A DNA stretch of 64,000 bases from Typha latifolia (taxonomy: Eukaryota > Streptophyta > Magnoliopsida > Poales > Typhaceae). A program made the position numbers and the translations under genes. The notes below the pieces were generated by a model, which did no database searches, was not told the DNA's origin, and saw only the letters and a program-made list of their open reading frames with translations. Shown here piece after piece: positions 11,369 through 24,507 of this stretch (position 1 is its first letter; every line of letters starts with the position of its first letter). The stretch is from positions 4,227,188-4,291,187 of the forward strand of contig CM034101.1 of NCBI GenBank assembly GCA_019914945.1, in the 5' to 3' direction.

Positions 11369-14300
11369 ATGACTTCAGAGATGGCAATTAAATCCTACAA
11401 GTACCAAGCAGAGGCATTGGTCAAGGACTACTTGCTAGCAGATCCATTTGTCCCATATACCTCCGTGCTTTCTGGCGTTTTAATGTGCAAGATGGTATTT
11501 TCATTTGCCTTTTATTTTTTATTTGGTAAATTTGAGTGTGTCAACATGACATCAAAAGATTGCTAGTCAAAATTGTCTGTGAAGATGACTATTTATCAGA
11601 GTGGAGCACAATATGATGCTTATAGAATAGTTGATAAACAAATCATAACATATTCTTTTTACATTTAAAAGAACCTTTCTGTTTTTGAAGTACTGTTTTG
11701 TGTTATATTTAGTCAATAAATAATAGAAACAATTGCTATCGAACATGAATCTGCAATAATGGCCTTGGATAAGAAGTATCGAGAAACTTACCCACACAGC
11801 AGCATATAACATCTCTTCTAAAAATTTATTATGTAAGTACTATTCAAAATGTCAATTTCCTTGATGACATCGTGTAATTACTATAGGAGGCGGTTTCTGA
11901 TTGTTCTTTCTGGGACATGCAGAGAAATTTCTGTTTTGGACCAACAAGTGCCTAATAATTTTGTTGTACCCTGATCTGTCAATTTTGATTGAGTCATTGA
12001 TATCTAAAGTTCTTTGGAAAGTTACTGTATGTGCTTTCTTTATCAAATGTTCAAAAACAGATGTATTTTATTCTTATAATATGTATTAAATTGAAAAGCT
12101 GTCCAGTAGGCTTATTAGATACCAAGTGAAGATGTGCAAGATGATCTGCTGGGAATGAGCCACTCACCGCAGAGGAAATAAACTGATCAAAGAAACTTGA
12201 CCATCTGTGGAAGAATTGTGCACTATCCAATTACTGAGAAATGTTAAATAGGCTATTAATCAGTTGAGATGCCTATCAACGAATAAGTTGAGGTGACAGT
12301 GATTTTTGCTAATAATGTTACCACAGTGGTGTTCAAAAGATTTGCTTAAAACTTATCAACTTATTTGGATTAAGAAAACATTCTGAAAGCTACATGTAAT
12401 TGGTTAAGGTTGACAAAAGAAATATGCATCCTGTTGTCTTTGGTAGATTTTATCTGGTAAGGATCTTCTGAATTAAGAGGAGTGCATATAAATATCAAGC
12501 AGAAAGCATTTCAATATAACTTTATGAGGGGTAACCTGGTAGGCTTTATAAAGGATTGTCATGAAATTATTGTTGTAAAAGCTAGGGAGCTCTACAGGAT
12601 ACATATGCTTTCATACGAGAGAGAGAAACAAAAATTGCTTCAACAGGATATATTGATAGCACAAAAGTTGTGTTAAATGTTTAGTTTTGCATCCAAGGAT
12701 TATTACGCCTTCCATGCTGGAGACTTTCTGGATGCACTAGAGCTTCCAACAGTCCAAAACTTGTAGCTTTTGAGTGAATTGAAGTTCATCCATTTGAGAT
12801 GAACTTCAATTCATCTCAAATGCATCAAGCAAACAAGGCCTAACCCCACTGCACACATATTCAATTATTTTTTCATTTTTGTTTATGAAGGTGCAAATTG
12901 TGTCATGTAAAACATTTGTTAAGTGTTATGCAGTTGATCTTTTTCTCATTTGTCATGGTCCCATACTATACGTGATAGCTCTTTTAATCGTCTCATTTAT
13001 TTTGACAAGGGTCTGCCTTTTCTTGCTTAGGCATATGACACGACACAGCTAGTCAGCCCATTGTACTTCAAGGGCTATGCTTCTATGACAAAGATGCAAC
13101 GCATTGAGTGGAATAACCGGTGAGCTTTACATCAGATGTTTTATTTCCTCCTATGCTCTTTTCTTTTGAACTTTATTGATAAGTATTTGGACCTTTTGTA
13201 GGGGTATGTCTACTGCCCATGCCATTTTTATCACAGTTATGTCATTGTACCTGCTTCTATTGTCAGATCTTTTTTCTGATCAACTTGAAGGATTAGTAAT
13301 ATTCCGAAGCTCAAACCTGTCTACATTTGCATTAGGGGTAACAACTTCCTTTTACTTTGCTATTACTCAATTTAGCCTAGATCTGTACTCTAGTTATTGC
13401 GATCTGTTTTTTATGTTAATATTATGATGGCAATCCCATATTTGACAGGTTTCCGTTGGTTACTTCATCACAGACCTTGCTATGATACTTTGGCTCTATC
13501 CTTCCCTTGGTGGAATGGAATATGTTAGTAACCATTTTCATATCTACAAATAAGCATGAAGAAATCATCTGATAAGATTCCATAGTTCATCCATTTTCAT
13601 CTTTAATCATTTAGGTCTTGTGTTTCAAAAATCAAAACCATCACTAACTTTTTCATGATGTTATCTTTTCAGGTTCTCCATCACATGCTTTCTCTAATTT
13701 CTGTAGCTTATGCAATGTTGTCGGGGGAAGTGCAGTTATACACATATATGGTTCTCATCTCGGAATCAACCACCCCAGGAGTCAATTTGAGATGGTAGAT
13801 TTGTGGAAATTACCAGATCACACTATATAAGATATCTCACAAGTGTATTTATTCTTGCGTATTGACATTTGAGTTCTTTGTTCAAGGTTTCTTGACACTG
13901 CAGGAATGAAGAGATCCAGAGCCTATCTGGTTAATGGTGTTGCAATGTTCTTCGCATGGTTGGTAAGTGTAAGGATTGCATTTTACTACTCTTGTGGAAT
14001 GGGGATTTGCAATCATGCTAAGACAGTATCAGATAAATTCAAATACTGGCAATGCCATTTTGGATGGCTATACATCAACATATTAAAAGAAATTCGTGGA
14101 TGAAAAATAGCAGATTTTATATAGTATATGTTGATTTGGTTTAGTGTCCAATAGCAGCATAGTGTATGCTGCACAATTGATCAGCAGCTTCCAACAAGCA
14201 TTTGGTCATATTGGACCCTACCACTGGCCAGAAAGTTTAGAAGTATGTGCTTGGAGAGTTTGTGACTTTGTGTAGCTCCCATCGAAGAATGAGGTTACAA

Positions 14301-15134
14301 ACTTCAATTCCCCACGGTGTTGAGTGGAGTTGAACTTATCTGTCGAATTTACTTTATGTTTATTCTTTTTGTTTTGGGGGCAAAAGGTCAATTTGAAATT
14401 GAACCACTTCAGTTATCCTTTTTAGGTTCTATGCCGTCTTTATGCTTTGCATGGAGACCAATGTCTTACCCAAGTTGTCTTTGTTGGGCGTAGGATAGCA
14501 GATTGTAAGGTGTCTATGTGCGCTACTCTTGGTTGATTCAAAACGTTGCATCTTTTAATGAACATGCACTATCAAAGATGATATAATGGATCTCCGGTGC
14601 ATTTCTACATATTCCCCAATTGCTAAAGTATCTTCCTTTTGCACATTTTTGGCTCTTCTGCCATGAATGGTTAATCGTTATTTATAAAGTTCTTTTATTT
14701 TCTGTGCATTCTTTTACTTTATTTTTGCATTTTTTTGTTGTTGTTGTATATATGCATATGGGCACAACTTCCTGATCTCCACGAGCATTATATATTTTTT
14801 TTAGATAATCTGTGCAGTATATTTTAGAGCTTGTTTAATGAAAGGCACCTTTTGCAGGTAGCAAGAGTATTTTTGTTCATCTACTTGTTTTATCACATCT
14901 ACTTGCGCTATGATCAGGTACTGCTTTCTACCGTCACTTATTAGCAATGACTTTGTGTGTAACTCCTTGTTACCATTATATTTTAACACATTCACATTAT
15001 GACAGATCCTGCAATTGCATACCTTTGGTTATCTACTAACGGTTCTTGCCCCAACCACACTGTTTGTCATGAATATGATGTGGTTTGGAAAGATTGTAAA
15101 AGGACTGAAGAAAACCTTGGCGAAGCGGCAGTGA
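11369..15134 (+). CDS. TLC-domain (TRAM/LAG1/CLN8) membrane protein, TLCD4/TMEM56-like
   Basis: Predicted 270-residue multi-pass membrane protein with a TLC lipid-sensing domain, like the plant TLCD4/TMEM56-like proteins. TLC proteins act in the ER or other endomembranes in lipid handling; the exact substrate of this group is not established. Eight coding exons join in frame: 11369..11494, 13031..13119, 13202..13337, 13449..13523, 13673..13794, 13887..13962, 14858..14917, 15006..15134. Start ATG 11369 was chosen because it is the first Met after the acceptor; a second Met lies four codons downstream. Hydrophobic helices are visible around AHAIFITVMSLYLLLLS, VGYFITDLAMILWLY, LVNGVAMFFAWL, VARVFLFIYLFYHIYL and FGYLLTVLAPTTLFVMNMMW. 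The His pair in YVLHHMLSL is typical of the family. The basic tail KGLKKTLAKRQ resembles a C-terminal ER-retention-type signal (inference). Confidence 0.9.
12776..12812. repeat. Perfect 13-bp inverted repeat (hairpin) in an intron
   Basis: GAATTGAAGTTCA (12776-12788) is followed after 11 bases by its exact reverse complement (12800-12812). Nearby, 12828-12839 reads GCAAACAAGGCC, resembling a MITE terminus, so this may be the end of a small inverted-repeat transposon inside a TLC-gene intron. Confidence 0.7.
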
Positions 15135-16423
15135 AGACCGTGGATGTCGACATTGTGGGAATTCTACAATCATCTGTATTTTGGCATAACCATTCTACGT
15201 TCTTATGTACAAGTCGTGGATATATTAGGTGATGAAAGTGAATAGGAAAAAAATGTAGTTAACTAGAAAAGGCATTAGATTAGAGGAGATTAACCCTTTT
15301 CAGTTAGTTGCTGTATATTAATGCAACTATAATTTATCCCTATTGAAATTTCTGTTGTACTGTGCATCCTCTGGATATGGCTGATCAAGTATGGTAACCT
15401 ATACTTTATGTTTATGTTCATTCTCCAAAGCAAAGTAATATTTATATACCTTCCTACTTCAGAAACCTTTCTGTTAGTTTGAATCTCATTTTAAATATGC
15501 ATCAAATAATTTCAGAAACCTTAAGAATTATACTGATCAAAAGGTGAATGATATACTTGTATACACACCTTCCTACTTTTCCATCAGTTTTTCTTTCTTT
15601 CATTCTTTAAATTTTTATTTTCTAGACATAAAAGTTGTGGTCTATTATAGTAGAGCGGTTTTTACATATAAGGTACATGTTAGTGTACTAATCCGCATAT
15701 GATATGTCTCCCCCCTTATCAAGGGGTAGTTCATTCATTGTTGTAAATAATAATAATAAAAAAAAAACAAATGTAATTAAATTGTAAAAACCCCATCATA
15801 AGTTTGTGAGTGCTTCGTCTACCATTGAAAAAAGAAATCACTCCTTTAGGCGTAGAAACCTCATCTCCATTTGTCCCTTCACTAGTCCATATCCCTTCCA
15901 CCGTCTCAAAGTTGTATGTGAAGAATGTGACGATGCCTACTTCATCTGCATGCTCCATTCCTTGACCCTTTCCCTCAAAACAAGCTACTGTAGGACAAGA
16001 CCCCCTTTGTAGCTTTCTTTCTCATCTGTTATGGAAGACAGAAGAAAGAAAACTCCACGCATGCGCATGTAAACAAGAAAATGATCCTCATATCCCACAA
16101 CAATTATAAAGGACAAAAAGTAGCTTAGAAAACCACTCCTTTTTTTGTGGGGAATCTTATAACTTTGCTTTCTTAATTCTATGTGCTGGTCGAAGAGAAC
16201 TTGTTCTTCTTCTGGCGCAGTTCTTATTCTCCTAGCTTGTCTTAAAAAGCTCTCTATTAGCCATGCACGTGAAAATCTTTTTAGTTGGCAGTGCAGTTAC
16301 CACCCATTCAATACCCAGTACCAATTCTTTCTGACTTTGAAATGGGTCTTTGATCAGACAGAATAAATCCCAGTTTTCCTTAATTCTATAATGATATTCG
16401 ATTAATTCTGGCCTCTGTTTACT
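15135..16423. other. TLC gene 3' UTR and protease upstream region
   Basis: The first few hundred bases after 15,134 are likely 3' UTR of the TLC gene. The remainder is upstream sequence of the protease. The small open frames here have no family signature. Confidence 0.5.
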
Positions 16424-16429
16424 TATAAA
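16424..16429 (+). promoter_or_regulatory. TATA box of the aspartyl protease gene
   Basis: TATAAA lies 43 bp before the ATG at 16472. It is followed by a C/T-rich stretch that would hold the transcription start about 25-30 bp downstream, leaving a very short 5' UTR. Confidence 0.6.
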
Positions 16430-16471
16430 CACTCTTCCCCTTGTCCTCACTCCATCACAGAAGAAGAGAAG

Positions 16472-17893
16472 ATGCCACCTTTCATTCTCACTCCAATTTC
16501 TATCTTTCTCCTCCTCCTCCTCCTTAATATAGGCACCAATTCTTATGCAAAACATATGAATCACAGCTCTCTTGTCTTGAGCTTAACCCATTCTAGATCT
16601 CTTCATCCATCATCCAAGACACTAGAAGTCTCAGAACTACCTAATGCCATAGACATGATAGAACCTTTAAGAGGATACAGAGATGGTTACTTGTTCTCCT
16701 TAAACTTAGGCACACCCCCCAAAATCCTACAAGTATACATGGATACTGGCAGTGACCTGACCTGGGTCCCTTGTGGTAACATTAGCTTTGATTGCATGGA
16801 ATGCGATGAGTATAGGAACTATAATAAGCTAGTTGACACCTTCTCACCTTATCAATCCTCTTCATGTACTAGAGTTCTCTGCACCAACCCCTTGTGCACT
16901 GATGTCCATAGCTCCGACAACCCCTACGATCCGTGCGCGGTCGCTGGATGCTCAATTAGTACCCTTGTGAGGGGTAATTGTCCAAGGCCATGCCCTTCCT
17001 TCTCCTACACTTATGGTGCAGGTGGAGTAGTCATTGGTAGCCTCTCAAGGGACACACTTAGAGTTCATGGGGTTGACCCAAAAGTCTCAACAGAAGTACC
17101 AAGCTTCTGTTTTGGTTGTGTTGGTTCTTCATTTAGAGAGCCAATTGGCATTGCAGGGTTTGGAAAAGGATCACTTTCTCTTACCTCTCAACTTGGTTTT
17201 CTTAACAAGGGATTCTCTCATTGTTTCTTGGGGTTTAAGTTTGCCAACAATCCAAGTGTTACTAGTCCTCTTGTTGTAGGTGACCTTGCAATCTCCTCAA
17301 AGGAAAGCTTTCAATTCACACCTATGATGAATAGTCCTATGTACCCAAATTACTATTACATTGGCCTAGAGGCCATTGATGTTGGTAATGATACAACTAT
17401 TGAGGCTCCTACTATCTTGAGGGGATTTGATCCAGAAGGGAATGGAGGGATGCTAATTGACACTGGGACAACATATACTCATCTCCCTGAGCCATTATTC
17501 TCACTCCTGCTCTCATCTTTGAGCTCAAAGATTACATATGAGAGATCGAAAGAGTACGAGGAGCGAACCGGATTCGATCTCTGTTACGAGATTCTATGCT
17601 CCAATGACTCATGTTCAGATGATATCCCTATCATGACATTTTATTTTCTCAATAATGTGAAGCTTACATTGCCTAAGGAGAACTGCTTCTATCCAATGAG
17701 TGCTCCAAAGAACTCTATGGTGGTGAAGTGCTTATTGTTCCAATGCATGGATGATGAAGACTATGGGCCTGCAGGGATTTTTGGGAGCTTTCAGCAGCAG
17801 AATGTGGAGGTGGTTTATGATCTAGCAAAGGAAAGGATTGGCTTCCAACTTGTGGACTGTGCCTCCTCTGCCACATTCTATGGTCTCCATTAG
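16472..17893 (+). CDS. Aspartyl protease, family A1 (nepenthesin-like)
   Basis: A 473-residue intronless secreted aspartic endopeptidase of the plant atypical/nepenthesin-like A1 group, similar in layout to the At4g16563/At5g45120 kind. A hydrophobic N-terminus (residues ~5-22, poly-Leu) is a clear signal peptide. The catalytic motifs are DTGSDLTW (Asp91) and DTGTTYTHLP (Asp330), with the flap Tyr in YGAG near residue 181. The insertion between ~100 and 175 carries many cysteines, as in the nepenthesin-type insertion. No plant-specific (saposin) insert is seen. The two-lobed length fits the family. It follows the TLC gene on the same strand and converges with RABF2. Role: extracellular or vacuolar proteolysis; the substrate is unknown. 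Confidence 0.93.
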   Translation: MPPFILTPISIFLLLLLLNIGTNSYAKHMNHSSLVLSLTHSRSLHPSSKTLEVSELPNAIDMIEPLRGYRDGYLFSLNLGTPPKILQVYMDTGSDLTWVPCGNISFDCMECDEYRNYNKLVDTFSPYQSSSCTRVLCTNPLCTDVHSSDNPYDPCAVAGCSISTLVRGNCPRPCPSFSYTYGAGGVVIGSLSRDTLRVHGVDPKVSTEVPSFCFGCVGSSFREPIGIAGFGKGSLSLTSQLGFLNKGFSHCFLGFKFANNPSVTSPLVVGDLAISSKESFQFTPMMNSPMYPNYYYIGLEAIDVGNDTTIEAPTILRGFDPEGNGGMLIDTGTTYTHLPEPLFSLLLSSLSSKITYERSKEYEERTGFDLCYEILCSNDSCSDDIPIMTFYFLNNVKLTLPKENCFYPMSAPKNSMVVKCLLFQCMDDEDYGPAGIFGSFQQQNVEVVYDLAKERIGFQLVDCASSATFYGLH

Positions 17894-19081
17894 GAGTTGA
17901 GGTATAAAAGAACAAGAAGTAATAGGTAAAATAAAGCAGGTGATGTAGTTTTGAGCTCAGAAGGATATTAAAACTTTCTTTAATGTAAATTGCACCTTTA
18001 CTTCTTTTTTTCTTTTTTTGGATTTGGATGGATTAATATCCTCATTTGATGGGGACTGCTTGGTTGGAAGTACAGTTGAAAGGTTTGTAGATGGTGATGT
18101 AATGTGCTTAATAACCCATAAGAGTTGTTCTAAAAGCAGCCAACTATTGTTGCCATGCTTGTAACACTAATTTTAATCAGTTAGCCCATCCCTTTCCAGA
18201 CTTTTTGAGGATAATTAACTTACTCCTATAAAACTTCCTGGTTACACTTTGACAATAAACTTATAAAACTCTTTTTATCAGACTGCAAATGGATGTTGTT
18301 TACTACTCTACATGGACAATCAAATTAGCAGGATTTTTTTTCCTGCGCAGAGTAAACCATGGAGGAGCCGGAGTAGGGAAGTTAACTTCCTCTTATTTGT
18401 AAATAAGACTCAAACATTACTCTCGTTCTAGAAATATGCATAAATATGATCAAGGTGCATAGCTTTAGGTTATGCATGGTGAGAAAATGTGAAGTTACAG
18501 CCTTTTTTTAACCAAAGTTATCACACCCCTTTTTATATCAATCTATACATATCTCTCTTATTCACGTTCAAGGCTTATACACTAACCAAACGCTTAGTTT
18601 AATATTGTCAAAACTCTAGTTAATAATTCACATTACCTTCGCACAATATTCAATTATTCAGATATGCAAACAACAAAATGCAGGAGTTGCCTGTAAAGTG
18701 TCAATGTCATTGCAAAACCATGGGATCATAGAATCTACAAGTCAAATATCAGCAAGATTGTCTTTCATTTAAAAGCTAATGCCCTGTTTGAGTACTCTAT
18801 ATAGTTGCATAGCCTCTGAATCTGGTCAGATGGGGAAGGAGGATAAGAAACTTTGACAGTTAAAATTTAGTGCATATCTCAAGCATGTGACCCTAGCCAC
18901 CAAGATACATTCAAACGGAGCAATTGTTTTGCTGATAATATTCTAATATTCACATTTATGATGATAGAATTCTAACACCACGAAAGTAAATAGCCACATC
19001 TCAAACAGGGTGATAGTTTTGCTACGTATAGTCCTCTTAGGCACTCGCTTAATAACAATTGCGGTCAGTCAGTAGTACACA
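17894..19081. other. Convergent 3' region between protease and RABF2
   Basis: Holds the 3' UTR of the protease, a candidate MITE (18,782-19,010) and the 3' UTR of RABF2 on the minus strand. No further gene is supported. Confidence 0.5.
18782..19010. mobile_element. Candidate MITE bounded by an 11-bp perfect inverted repeat
   Basis: CCCTGTTTGAG at 18782-18792 and its exact reverse complement at 19000-19010 bound 229 bp without coding potential. The terminus resembles the CCCTGTTTG-type ends of small PIF/Harbinger-like or hAT-like non-autonomous elements. I found no clean target duplication in the flanks, so the class is open. Confidence 0.5.
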
Positions 19082-22000
19082 CTATGAGCAGCAAGAAGAT
19101 GAGTTGACTATTCTCTCAGCCGGCCTCTGCGTGAGGATCATTCCTTGAGGGTTCTGATCTGGTCTTCCTTGCAGCAACCTCTTTGCTGAAAAGTGAAAAC
19201 GATAAAATGTTATAATTTGGATGATACTGCTTGAAAATATCTAGCAATCGTTTTGACATCCTATATATATTGCATGAAGAAACAGCAGTATAAAATACTG
19301 GACGTGCAAGAGCAACACTGGAACTTGAGTGAGCCAATTTATATGACCCGTTGTACATCAGCAGTCTTATATCCTACCAGTTCAATTCATGCTTCTTTTA
19401 TTGATCACATCAATAAAAAGGCCTTACCAATTTCATAGAAAATGTCATTAACATTGATTGCTGTCTTTGCAGAAGTTTCCATGAAGAAAAGACCATTCTC
19501 CTGAGCATATGTTTGGGCTTCCTGAAACCACAAAGATCGAAAAGTAATTAGGGTACAGCATTGTCGGCATAAATCTTTTTCTCAAGGAATAATGCTACTA
19601 TCTGTTTAAGTACGTTTAATTCTAGTAATCTGTCTGATGAATATATCCACTTGCATTAGCAGTAATTACTAACTAAAAAAGGAGAAAAAAGAAGATAATG
19701 GCACAAGCAGGATTGCTTACACTTTCTCAGTTACTGCTCACTGGAAAATCAGACGAGAGCGATCTACATTGCATTAGCCTATTAGGTATTTGATGCTGAC
19801 ATCACTGACATAATACACAGGCGCATGTATCAGTGCAGTTCCTCCTTCAGAAAATTAGTCTTAAGTCAAGTGTTTTTATTATACATTTGTTATTTATGGT
19901 GTTTAGAAATATATTTATTTTTTCACAATTGTTTAGAATGTTATTTGCTTATTGTCATTTGTAAGGTCTAAATAGGCCAACTGTTTACTCAATCGGGGTT
20001 AATGAAGAAATGAAAAAAAAAATTTGAGATCTCGAATGTGAGTTTTTGGTGTGAAATCCTAATTGAAAATGGAGGTGTGAAACTCCATTCTTTTTCTTTT
20101 TCTTTCACCATCATCATTCCTAGAATCCTAACGATCCATTTGTTTCACATCAGTACTATCACAAATAGCTAATAGAAAATTGAGTATATTTTCATTAGCT
20201 TTTGATTTTATTTCACTAGTCATGCTTCAGTGAATAAACTTCTCAGCAAGGAGATAGCAGTGGATATCCTAAGTTGCAGATGTAGAACAGAAGGCCTTAA
20301 ATTCTTAATATAAATAATTACCTCTGCAGACACTTGTCTGGCTTCTATCATGTCGGCTTTGTTCCCTGCCAGAGCCATTATTGTACTTGGATTACCTAAA
20401 ACCGCAGTATACATTAAGCAGAATTAAGTTACACTAGTGCACATAGCAAAAACTTCACAAATCCATAAGAAATATACAGCACTTATGTTGTTTTCATATT
20501 GACAGAAAGCAACAATTATGGCATTCAAATGTTATGGCTTTTCGAACTTTATGCTGCACTAAATGATGGCTAAATTGATTCTTCAATAAGATCAACAAAA
20601 GCACCCGAAACTTAGAGGCACGCATAAAAAAACAACAAAATAAATGCACATAAATAATCACACAAAAATAGATCCCCAGCAACCAAACCAGTGAAGACAT
20701 AGAAAGAAGGAAGAAAAGAAAAAAAGATCAATAAGTAACAGCCCAATGCGGTCAATTATATATATGGCGTTGTATAGATACGCAGATATCTTCTCAAAAG
20801 TACCACAATAGGGATACAACAATAACTGAAGTTCTATATGTACCATTTCTATACATGACTATAGTACTGAAACATGTTCAATTTGTTCATAAAAAATGGT
20901 ATAGCATTCATAACAAAACCATCGAAACATACGTAAGAAAATTGCTTTCAGAATGATAGTAGATACACACATATAAAGGTCCTCTAAACTAATTATCAAT
21001 GGTCTATATCCAAACAATAACATGTAGAAGTAAGTGCCCCACTATGCCAGTCATTTAAGTTCCACATTTTCATAAAAGAATGCTCAGTTCATTCAAAATA
21101 AATAGCGAAGTCTAATTGATATGATATATAATACTTCAATAATGTTATCATCGGCATGCCCTTAAATTAAATATCACCTTCCCTCTAAAGTATTCAGGAT
21201 ATATTTAGAAAGAATACAATACATATTGATTCTGGTTGATGCTGCATCCAAGGAGTACAAGAATTTGCTAGGAGCATGGTCAGTAAATATAAGTATATGT
21301 TTAGAAAATATAAGGCTTGCATCTGAGAATAAAGGGAAATCCTATTTTATTTTTTAAAAAGGATATATCTAAACAAAAAAGAATGTACTACCTTGAGATT
21401 GAAGTTCTTGAACCCATTTCTTTGCACGTGTGAATGAGGTCTGCAATAGGAAAGCTATGAGACTTCCAAGAGAGAACCAAAAATATTCTAGATTGGAAAT
21501 GAATACATTACAAAATCTAGAACAGTTCAATTCAGAATAAAAGGAACTAATTAATTCACCATCATGAACACTTCACATTAGTATCTATTTGACATGTCTG
21601 TCAATGTAAAACACTCAAAAAATGCCAAAACTGTAACTGCTTATCAGCTCAATTTCAGTGTTTGCCATGCTCTTCACTAGCACTAAATCACCAACTGAAC
21701 CAACTCTTTTTTCAACTTAAAAAAAAATTCATAAATTTGTACATGAAGTCCAGCTAACTGCAAATGACATCAAGAGCCCAAAATGCTCAATGATAAGTCA
21801 CACAAAGGTATACATCCTTCAAACTAGAACATCTCCCAAGAGAGAGTATAGCGACTAGTAAACTGCAAGATAGAAGGAAACTAGAAAACTAAGCACAATG
21901 ATAGGCCATGCATATTTAATCCTTCCTACACTAGCACTCAATATTCTGCAGCAAAACTAACTGATACATGAGTAGCCGACCCCATAGAATTGCGACTAGA

Positions 22001-23747
22001 GAATAGTTCTTTAAACCAGTGTGAGAAATGAAACATCACTGTAATCGTCTCCGACGATCTGCCAACATCAACTGTGGTGATCAGACTCTCTATCACACCC
22101 TCCAGAATATTTTGATACCAGTTATGTTTAATCAGCTACTTGGTACCTCCATGATTACTACTTGGTACTCGTGTTTCATTGTAAGCAGACATACTCTAGT
22201 ATGCTGGTTCCTTTTTAGATATCTAGCAACGCTTTCTCAGACATCTAGTGACAATGAAGAAGTTCTGTATTTTTTTATAATAAGCTTTGTCTCATCGTTC
22301 TAGTTGGTGATCTTTTAACTTACAATCTATTTTTCATTCCTCTTTATTTCAGAATTACAGATGGAGCTAAGATATGTTTTCTGATCCTTTTGCCTTCAGC
22401 AGTAACTCTTACTCCATATTCCAAAACTTTTATAAATTTAAAATTTTTCATATCCAGATCTTTTGAGGTGATACAACTCAGCCACTCTCATTCCATATTC
22501 ATAACCCATCTCATCACATAATTGTCAATTATGTCTTCTTCTTTTAGCAAAATTCAAAGTAAAATAGAACAGGAAACTTACAAAAAAACCTAAGTAAATA
22601 TGAGCATTATGATAAAAGAAATGTTGACAAATTTATTACATTGTGGCAACATATATCATCACCTTTCTTGTTGTATGAAAACATACAACTGTGTATGCTA
22701 AATAGTAGGAAGTGCAAAAGTCCTTCTCAAGCTGAAATACAGAAATTGCATCAACTTGGCCTCTAATTTATGACAATGTACTTATTTCAAGGAGAACCTT
22801 CTCCAACCAGGTAGAATTTAAGCATGTTATAAAAAACAAAATCCAAGAATGAGTAGATTTATATCATTCATAGAGCAACTATTTTGATTTTTCACTAACC
22901 GCATTCGTTATGTCAAACACAATAATGGCAGCTGCAGCTCCTCTGTAGTACATGGGGGCCAAGCTATGATATCTCTCCTGTCCTGCAGTATCCCAGATCT
23001 CAAACTTAACTGTTTCATCATTAACTGCCAATGTCTGCGAGAAGAACGCAGCACCTATGGTTGACTCCTGCAACCCAAATCAAGAAAAATATAAGAATCA
23101 AATGTAGCAGAACAAAATAAAATAGAAGAAAATCACTGCACTTTCTAAAGTTCTAATCTACAGCCAACCTGGAATTCAACAAACTGGCCTTTCACAAATC
23201 GCAAAACCAGACTAGACTTCCCAGCTCCCACATCTCCAAGAAGAACCTAATTTAAGAAACAATAAGTAAACAAAAGAAAAATTATGCTTCACAACGATAA
23301 ACCAACAAAGTATACAGGTATAAAGGAGAACAGAGCAATTGAACCGACATCAACATACAACCAGAATAGACAATAATTAAACCCTCCACAGATACTTAGT
23401 TTTTATTTATTTATTTTAATTTTAGACAACAATAATTAGTATAGGAGATAAAATTAAGCATGGATATCATACAACTATTCCCTTCTAACTACCAAGAAAT
23501 CAGCTGAATTAGGCCTAGAAGGAACCAACTATGAGAAAAATACTCGAAATCAACACGATCGTTGAATATCCAATTCTCGATCACGCCGAAATAGCTAGCG
23601 AAAATGTGATTCCAATTAGAAAAACATCAATTTTTCCGATCGACGCAACACAGACGACGCGAAAATTTCATTAAGAGTTTCCGAGATTAACGAAGAGAAA
23701 GAAGTTACCAATTTAGCGTTTCTGATCGTGTTTCCAGCAGTCGTCAT
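19082..23747 (-). CDS. RABF2: RABF2-type Rab5 GTPase (ARA7/RHA1-like)
   Basis: Small GTPase directing endosomal/prevacuolar trafficking to the vacuole. Seven coding exons on the minus strand, in order: 23747..23709, 23246..23169, 23067..22900, 21440..21392, 20395..20322, 19521..19428, 19185..19082. All have GT/AG borders and add up to 606 bp, i.e. 201 residues, the usual RABF2 length. Motifs: P-loop GDVGAGKSS, effector region STIGAAFF, switch [22 protein letters not shown], guanine-specificity NKAD and ETSAK. The protein ends SSSCCS, a double-cysteine geranylgeranylation site typical of plant Rab5. It lacks the N-myristoylation start of the plant-unique RABF1. The start [13 protein letters not shown] fits the family N-terminus. 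Intron 3 is about 1.5 kb. Confidence 0.95.
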
Positions 23748-23857
23748 GGATTCGATCCCCAAAGCGCAGGAAGCAGCAGGGAATATTTTTATTTTCTAAC
23801 CTTCGGGACGGTGTTGCGAAGTAAAAGAGACTTTCTAATATAAATAATTTTAACATA

Positions 23858-23890
<33 letters not shown>

Positions 23891-24080
23891 GGAACTCCAT
23901 TCTACTAATCCTGCGGAACTCTCTTCTTTCCCTCAAAGGAAGTATCGTGGACCGTTCATTGCGGGGTTCACTGAATTAATAGAGCCGTTGGATATATAAG
24001 AACTGGTTACCGAAACTAGCCAATTGAGAGCACTGGAATAGAGTTCTATTTATTTTTGTTAAACTTGAGAGCGAAGGATG

Positions 24081-24089
24081 ACACGTGGC
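24081..24089. promoter_or_regulatory. G-box / ABRE core upstream of RABF2
   Basis: ACACGTGGC contains the CACGTG G-box and the ACGTGGC ABRE core, about 335 bp upstream of the RABF2 start codon. Such motifs bind bZIP/bHLH factors. Function here is inferred from motif and position only. Confidence 0.35.
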
Positions 24090-24434
24090 CATCAGCGGAG
24101 CCGGTCGATTGGAAACCGCTGGTCTACCAAGTCGGGCGTGGAAGCAAGAAAATGAGCTTGGCCAACACGGCGAGCCGGCGAGGTCGGCCCTAAAAATTAA
24201 TCAAGTTTGGCTCGTTTCTGGAACGTGTTAAGCTTAATTAGTTAGATTATATACGAATTTAATTTTAACCGAAGCTTAATAAGGCTCTATTTATATATAT
24301 ATATATATTTGATATAATTTAAGCTTGATTCAAACTGAATTCAATTCCAACTTAATTTAAGTCGAAATTTTAGCTTAGACTTAAAACTACTTTTAAGCTA
24401 AGTTTAAATACAACTCGGATTGATAACACCTTAC

Positions 24435-24507
24435 TTTTTTGCAGCAATTTATATTGAATAATATATTATATATTATTCTTTTTTGCAGCAATTTATATTG
24501 AATAATA
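24435..24507. repeat. Direct repeat, 29 bp, period 44
   Basis: The same T6-GCAGCAATTTATATTGAATAATA word (29 bases) occurs at 24435-24463 and 24479-24507, separated by an AT-rich spacer. Confidence 0.85.
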
